Below, piece by piece: positions 30,401 through 34,281 of a stretch of DNA of 34,281 nt. Within the stretch, counting starts at the first letter, position 1. Every line of letters starts with the position of its first letter. The stretch is from Acidithiobacillus sp. (lineage in GTDB: Bacteria; Pseudomonadota; Gammaproteobacteria; Acidithiobacillales; Acidithiobacillaceae). The notes under the pieces were generated by a model that was not told the DNA's origin, made no database searches, and saw nothing but the letters and a program-made list of their open reading frames with translations. The position numbers and the translations under genes were made by a program. The stretch spans positions 1 through 34,281 of the forward strand of contig JAPTWR010000117.1 of NCBI GenBank assembly GCA_028065135.1, in the 5' to 3' direction.

Positions 30401-30586
30401 CGCCTCTTGCTCGGGCGAAAGGCCCGGGGCTTCCGTTGCCACGGTCACGAGCGGCGGCGTGAAACTGGGAAAGGCGTCCAGCTTCACCTGGGAAAGGGTG
30501 TAGAGGCCATAACCGACCAATAAAAACGCCAGGGCGATGATCACCCCGCGAAAGCGGATGGAGAAACGGATGATGGCCTTGAGCAT
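27491..30586 (-). CDS. CusA/CzcA-like heavy-metal RND efflux pump
   Basis: 1031 aa, the usual length for HME-RND pumps. The inner-membrane trimer drives metal export by proton influx. Seen are the N-terminal helix, then KLDAFPSFTPPLVTVATEAP with GLSPEQ (family start of the porter domain), and a helix cluster at 335-415. Transmembrane helix 4 reads AIAIGEVADDAIIDVENIFR, with D404/D405 at the proton-relay position of CusA Asp405. A second half repeats the porter domain, followed by the final helices. Substrate (Cu/Ag or Zn/Cd/Co) cannot be fixed without modelling the binding Met residues. AGGATC precedes ATG 30586; it follows the adaptor gene by 39 bp in a leftward operon. Confidence 0.88.
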   Translation of the reverse strand: MLKAIIRFSIRFRGVIIALAFLLVGYGLYTLSQVKLDAFPSFTPPLVTVATEAPGLSPEQEATLVTQPIENTLSGTLGLQSMRSRSIQGLSVITLTFHNGTDIYRDRQIVAERLNAVAGQLPLGVRAPFLTPLTSATGVVQVLGLTSDTRSLMTLRTLADWLLKPQLLSIPGVANVAIYGGQVRELQIQVEPGKLVRFGLSFQDIVRAAQRATGVRAAGFLEDANQRIAIRTEGQSITAPQLANVVILRRQGADLRLGDVAHVVAAPAPAIGGATIGGKQGVILNVEEQYGANTLAVTRALKDRLQQLGPVLAAQGVSLHPDLFRQASYIETAIAHLRGALLLGAVLVIAVLFLFLFNVRTALISATAIPLSLLTAIIVLNALGASINTMTLGGLAIAIGEVADDAIIDVENIFRRLRENRIRPQPSSIAKVVFSSSWEVRGAVTYATFIVALVFLPVLSLSGVAGKLFAPLGEAYIAAVFASLGVALTVTPALAYLLLERTPSRSLEHAWIRKVKAAQARLLTTTEGHSRWLIVGITLLFLTAMAVLHSFGNNFLPEFRERHFIVHVSTEPGTSLAESLRLGRRISLALGRIPAVRSVAQRVGRAERTGTDTYGVNVSEFIVGLKPLSGDAQEHVLTRIRKALSEFPGVGFSVETPLSDRIEETISGYTAPVIVSVFGTNFNLLYEKAREIASVLEQLQGAVDVRMHAPPSAPQLTIRLRQTALARWGFEPVGVLDAIQTAYAGTTVAQTYQGNRVFNVVVTLDPAERQNPVQVGNLPLRNPNGWVVPLRDLADIHESFGPYAILETAGQPVQTVTTNVQGRALSGFVQEAERRIHTEVRFPPGTYVVFSGAAEAQAKAQRELLMHALMAGVGIVLLLFIALRRTRALFLVLLNLPFALIGGVAAVLFTSGVLSLGSLVGFVTIFGISLRNSIMLISHYQHLVEVEGMSWGREAAIRGAQERLVPILMTALVTALGLLPLALASGAPGNEIEGPMAQVILGGLITSTALNLLVLPTMALRFGRFGYAAGR

Positions 30587-30625
30587 GGCAGATCCTAAAA
30601 TACGGTGGGCGGTTCAGTGACCGGA

Positions 30626-31762
30626 TTAATCGTTATCCTGGTCTTCATCGGCCCCGTGGCTTCCGGAACCTTTTTGGTCTTTGTGTCCCTCTGCACCTTC
30701 ACCTGTCCCCGTGCTTGCCGACGGGGCTAACAGTTCCTGGGAAAGCAAGAGCTGGGCGCCTTGCGTCACCACCCGTTGCCCCGGCCCGAGGTCCGTCTCG
30801 AACCAGCCGCCGGGGACCGGAGCCTGCGTGGACACCCGATGCCGGACAAAACGATCCGCGCCGGTTTGCAGATAGACCCAGGCTTCATCGGCATACCACA
30901 GCACGGCGGAAGCCGGGACCACGACGCCCTGGACCGTCGGCTTGTCCAGCGGTATGGCCACCGCCAGCCGCATACCGATACGTGCCTGGCGCGCGGGCAT
31001 GAGATAGAAATAGGTCTCCCCCTGAATGCTGGGGTCGCTTTGGGGGGAAGCGGAAACCAGCCGCGCGTCGATATGGAAAGCCGCCGACCCCCCGCTCTCG
31101 ACATGGATCAACGGCGGCGCGGAAGGGAGGATCAGACCCGGCGGCAGCGTGACCAGCAACAGGGCGTCCTGGCCGTTGAATAGATGGGCGAGAGGGCCAG
31201 CGGTATTGCCCAAGGCCCAGTGTGCCAGCACGGAACCCCATTGCGTAATCGCCGTCTGTTGCAGGCTGGCGACATGGGTCAATGCCGCGGCGAGGCGCGC
31301 CTGGTCCGACTGATACGCCCCTTGCGCCGCCTGCACGGTTTTGAGGGAAACGTTCTGATCGTCCCGATTCAAAAGGCGCAGCCGCTCATATTCCCGCTGT
31401 GAGGTGGTGGCGACAGCACGGGCCACGCCTAGCTCACCCAAGGCGGTGGCATCACTTGCGCGTAACGCCAGAAGCGGCCGCGGGTCGAGGATCAGGCCAT
31501 AGGCGCGGGCGTAGCCTCCCCGATAGCGCGCGGGCAGGAGAGTCTGCGTTCGGATACCGGCTTGCGCTTGCGGCGCCTTGCCCAAGACAACGACCTTCAG
31601 ACCGTGCGCCGTGATGGTGGTTGGCGGCAGCTCCTGCGAAACCGCTCTAGGCCTCTCGTCGGCTTCGAGACGCCCTCGCATGCCAAACCAGGCCAGGCCC
31701 GCCGCGAGCAGCGACGCGCCCACTATGCCGACCGCCAGGAGATTCCATCGATTGCGTTTCAT
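30626..31762 (-). CDS. RND efflux periplasmic adaptor (HlyD/CusB family)
   Basis: 378 aa. N-terminal signal anchor (LLAVGIVGASLLAAGLAWFG), a barrel-sandwich half, an alpha-helical hairpin (QREYERLRLLNRDDQNVSLK and the following alanine/glutamine-rich helix), then beta-barrel and membrane-proximal strands (GMRLAVAIPLDKPTVQGVVV with PASAVLWY). It joins the RND pump to the outer-membrane channel. The C-terminus is a charged tail rich in Gly, Asp, His (GSGSHGADEDQDND). The ATG overlaps the TolC-like stop (ATGA). Confidence 0.85.
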   Translation of the reverse strand: MKRNRWNLLAVGIVGASLLAAGLAWFGMRGRLEADERPRAVSQELPPTTITAHGLKVVVLGKAPQAQAGIRTQTLLPARYRGGYARAYGLILDPRPLLALRASDATALGELGVARAVATTSQREYERLRLLNRDDQNVSLKTVQAAQGAYQSDQARLAAALTHVASLQQTAITQWGSVLAHWALGNTAGPLAHLFNGQDALLLVTLPPGLILPSAPPLIHVESGGSAAFHIDARLVSASPQSDPSIQGETYFYLMPARQARIGMRLAVAIPLDKPTVQGVVVPASAVLWYADEAWVYLQTGADRFVRHRVSTQAPVPGGWFETDLGPGQRVVTQGAQLLLSQELLAPSASTGTGEGAEGHKDQKGSGSHGADEDQDND

Positions 31763-33216
31763 GAGTGCTCCCTTGCGCGGTCGGATAATGCTTCTTTCCC
31801 GTAGAGAACGGGCGCCAGGGGCTGCTGTACCGCATTTTCCAGCGCACCCAGAGCTTGTTGGGCCTGATACGAGGCGACGAGCAGATCGCGCTCAGCCACG
31901 AGGTACGCGAGGTGTCCTCCCAGCAAAGCGAGAGAGTCCGTTTCACCAGAGGCGTAACGCCGCTCAAGCAACCGCTGGTTCTTTCGTTGAACTTCGAGCA
32001 GCGCCCGGACCGTCCGGAGTGTTTGCAAGGCGCCGCGATAACCCGCGGCGGACTGGCTGACCTGGCCGATTACTCGGGCCTGCAGAGCGGTGAAGGTGGC
32101 AGCCGCCACGGCTACCTGTCCCTTGGCCGCGGCGATGGGGCCCTGGTTTTGATTCAGGATGGGGAGGGTGATGGTAAGGCCCAGCGCCCACCGGTTATCC
32201 CCTTCCTCCCATTCGTATCCTGGTCCCAAGTGGATGTCAGGGTATTGCTTTGCGATTTCGAGCTTGAGGGTGTCCTCGGCGGCGGCATACCCGGCTAAAG
32301 CCGCCCGGAGATCCAGGCGGTGGCGCAGGGCCGCCCGTTCCAGGGCGGCTAGGGGTGAGTGTTGCCCTGGAAGGGGCTGGTTCATGTCCGTGAAGTCGAA
32401 ATGCACATCGGCAATGGCACCCAGCGGCAGGCCCAGCGCCTGGGCCAATGCAGCGCGCGCACTGGCGGCGTGCGCCTCGGCGGCAGCCAGCGTCATCTGC
32501 GTCCGTTGCAAATCCAATTGGATGCTGTTGACCGCAAATGCGGAGCTCTCGCCGACGGCGAAACGTTGTTCCACCAGTTTCAGCATGCGCCTGCGCAACG
32601 CCACCTCGGTTTTGAGCAGCTTGGCTTGCTCGATTGCCGCCCAGAGATCCAGGAACCTTTGGCGGACCAGGACCCGCAGCTGCCACGCGGTTTCCCCCAC
32701 CTGGAACCGCGCGGCGTCGGCCAAAGCCAGTGCCCCCTGGATGCGGTCGCCGCGTTTGCCGGCCGTTTCGATGGGTATGTCGAAGGAGAAGCCGAGCGTC
32801 CAGGGCAATACGCCTTCCGGTGCAATGCTGTGGTGCTGGGAAAGAAAGCCGATGCTGGGGTTGGGGCGCTGCCCGGCGGTGATCACATTGGCGCGGGCCA
32901 CTTGCCATCGGGCGCGCTGGACGGCCAGTTCCGGGCTTTCATGAAGAGCCACCAAGATCAAATCATTCAGTTTCCAGTGTTGCTTGGGCCAGTGTTTCGG
33001 CGTGCGGCCATAATCGGAGAGAAAAACCCGCAATTTCGGATCGTCGAGGCTGCGCGCCCGAAATGCGGCGGCGGACCCTTCCGGTGAAAGCGGCCGGGGG
33101 TGATAGGTAGCACAAGCGCTGAGGAGTGACAACAGGAAAAGTGCCAGGATCGGGCGTTGCGGCCCCCGAATCGCCTTTCCCGTTGCCGCCTTCCCCGCGC
33201 CACCGGATGCGCTCAT
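31759..33216 (-). CDS. TolC/CusC-like outer membrane efflux lipoprotein
   Basis: 485 aa from ATG 33216, which shares one base with the TGA of the ATPase gene (TGATG); a TTG at 33219 is the alternative. Signal peptide with lipobox LLSLLSACATY. Two OEP repeats with the expected helical segments and the conserved P.i.l.pgyeW and ...GLTITLPILNQNQGPI block are present. It forms the outer-membrane duct of the tripartite pump. It is tightly coupled to both neighbours, which shows that ATPase and RND system are co-expressed. Confidence 0.87.
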   Translation of the reverse strand: MSASGGAGKAATGKAIRGPQRPILALFLLSLLSACATYHPRPLSPEGSAAAFRARSLDDPKLRVFLSDYGRTPKHWPKQHWKLNDLILVALHESPELAVQRARWQVARANVITAGQRPNPSIGFLSQHHSIAPEGVLPWTLGFSFDIPIETAGKRGDRIQGALALADAARFQVGETAWQLRVLVRQRFLDLWAAIEQAKLLKTEVALRRRMLKLVEQRFAVGESSAFAVNSIQLDLQRTQMTLAAAEAHAASARAALAQALGLPLGAIADVHFDFTDMNQPLPGQHSPLAALERAALRHRLDLRAALAGYAAAEDTLKLEIAKQYPDIHLGPGYEWEEGDNRWALGLTITLPILNQNQGPIAAAKGQVAVAAATFTALQARVIGQVSQSAAGYRGALQTLRTVRALLEVQRKNQRLLERRYASGETDSLALLGGHLAYLVAERDLLVASYQAQQALGALENAVQQPLAPVLYGKEALSDRAREHS

Positions 33217-34281
33217 CAAACCCTGCCCTTCGGCAATGCGGCCAATGCGGGGGCTTTGTCGGAGTGGGTTGGCTGGCGTGAGCCACCCTGGTGCAAAAGG
33301 CGCGCCGAGTTGGCGAGGATGCCGAAATCCGGGCCGGCCTGCGCCGCCGCCGCCATCGCCGGCGGCAGGAAACCCAAGGCGGCCAACGCCAGGCCAGCCA
33401 GATTGTAGACGGCCGTGAAGCCGATGTTGATCTTGACCGTGTTCATGGTCCGCCGGGCGATGCGCAGGACCTCCGGCACCAGTTTCCAGTCGTCGCGCAG
33501 GAGCGCGATATGCGCCGCCTCGATGGCCAGAGGGCTGCCCGCGGCACCCATGGCGATGCCCACATCGGCCTGGGCCAGTGCGGGCGCATCATTGACGCCG
33601 TCGCCGATCATGACCACCACATGGCCTCGGCGCTGATATTCCTTGACGACTGCGATCTTGTCCTCGGGCAACAGCTGGGCACGCCAGTGGATTCCCAAAG
33701 GCGCGGCAATGGCGGCAGCCGTGCGCTCGTTGTCGCCGGTCAGCAGTTCCAGGTGTTTGACGCCGAGGCGGCGCAATTCGGCCAAAGCCTCCGGCACGTC
33801 CGGGCGCAATGTATCCATGGCGGCGAGCACGCCCACCACCTGGCCGTTGCGAATTACGAACAACAGCGTTTTGCCCTGCGCTTCCAACTCGGCGGCGATG
33901 GGAAGCAGCCCCTCCCCGGCAAGCAGGCGGCGGCCGCCCACCGCCACGCTTTCGCCATCGAGGCGCACGCGCACCCCCATGCCCGGGATTGCTTCAAAGT
34001 CTTGTGGCTCGGCGAGCTGAAGTTCGCGCAGCGCAGCGGCGCCTCGTACCGCCTCGGCGAGCGGGTGCTCAGAGTAGCGTTCCGCCGTCGCGGCGAGCCT
34101 CAACACCTCGTCGGCGCCGAGCTCGGCATCGAGAGGGATCACATCGGTGATGATCGGGCGGCCGAGAGTAAGCGTGCCGGTCTTGTCGAGCACTACCACG
34201 GTGGCTTTGGCGAGCACTTCGAGGTACCGGCCTCCCTTGATCAGCAGCCCACGCCGCGCCGAGGCGCCGATCGAGGCGATC
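33216..34281 (-). CDS. P1B-type heavy-metal ATPase, C-terminal part (partial at window edge)
   Basis: The frame runs off the right end. Visible are the phosphorylation site (VVVLDKTGTLTLGRP), the HP motif (YSEHPLAEAV), the nucleotide-binding domain, GDGVNDAPALAQADVGIAMG, and two last helices (INIGFTAVYNLAGLALAALG; FLPPAMAAAAQAGPDFGI with LANSARLL). The preceding residues (GASARRGLLIKGGRYLEVLA) are in the same frame, so the true start is outside. Export of a soft or transition metal across the inner membrane is expected; the CPx helix that would define the metal is not in view. First visible gene of the leftward operon. Confidence 0.88.
   Translation of the reverse strand, partial: IASIGASARRGLLIKGGRYLEVLAKATVVVLDKTGTLTLGRPIITDVIPLDAELGADEVLRLAATAERYSEHPLAEAVRGAAALRELQLAEPQDFEAIPGMGVRVRLDGESVAVGGRRLLAGEGLLPIAAELEAQGKTLLFVIRNGQVVGVLAAMDTLRPDVPEALAELRRLGVKHLELLTGDNERTAAAIAAPLGIHWRAQLLPEDKIAVVKEYQRRGHVVVMIGDGVNDAPALAQADVGIAMGAAGSPLAIEAAHIALLRDDWKLVPEVLRIARRTMNTVKINIGFTAVYNLAGLALAALGFLPPAMAAAAQAGPDFGILANSARLLHQGGSRQPTHSDKAPALAALPKGRV

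Noticed and set aside
1..34281. tRNA or rRNA genes
   Set aside because: I saw no tRNA cloverleaf with a T-loop GTTCRA signature in context and no rRNA segment; a tRNAscan run would be decisive.

Overview
The window reads as a piece of a chemolithoautotrophic, metal-exposed acidophile, most likely Acidithiobacillus-like. The grounds are a DabA/DabB inorganic carbon uptake operon with a CbbR-type regulator, a Tat-exported HiPIP related to the Iro protein of iron-oxidising acidithiobacilli, and a P-type ATPase/RND metal export operon. This is inference from gene content; no rRNA or other species marker is present.

Region 1 (1-4000): the end of a BON-like gene, then the first 18 codons of rimO cut off near base 109, which marks a rearrangement or insertion junction. 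A small accessory cassette follows. It has two divergent transcription units (57-aa and 177-aa proteins leftwards; a 37-aa ORF and a HIRAN protein rightwards) arranged around two outward-facing copies of GATCTATACc. Next come an IS3 relic, a 185-aa unknown, a DUF6671-type protein coupled to a short DabB/NuoL-like membrane protein, and a 96-aa unknown.

Region 2 (4000-11140): the leftward dabB-dabA operon with a hairpin/T-run terminator, an AT-rich inverted-repeat operator candidate upstream of dabB, a CbbR-like LysR gene, an IS5 relic, and pyrC rightwards.

Region 3 (11400-25700): a plasmid- or ICE-like module. It holds topB, a membrane protein, decayed and intact toxin-antitoxin genes (HigA-like orphan, mobile mystery A/B with a Fic protein), an intact IS1111-type IS110 element, a HAD hydrolase, a nucleotidyltransferase, traB, traF and a three-gene parA/parB operon. 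No relaxase or type IV secretion genes are in view. This region, and only this region, is studded with about 20 full or degenerate copies of a 17-bp palindrome, CGTCTACC-S-GGTAGACG. They lie in leaders, intergenic arrays and even inside topB, traB and parB. A second motif, GATCTATACC, sits 40-65 bp before most transcription-unit starts, and also in region 1. I regard this paired repeat system as the most interesting and probably undescribed feature.

Region 4 (25700-34281): an orphan HEARO/IscB-type omega-RNA-like element beginning at the parB stop codon, with no IscB gene. Beyond it is a leftward metal island: P-type ATPase (partial), TolC/CusC-like outer membrane lipoprotein, adaptor, CusA-like RND pump, then a 102-aa unknown, a His/Met-rich Spy/CpxP-like periplasmic protein, and a HiPIP carrying a Met/Gly/His-rich insertion between its cluster cysteines.
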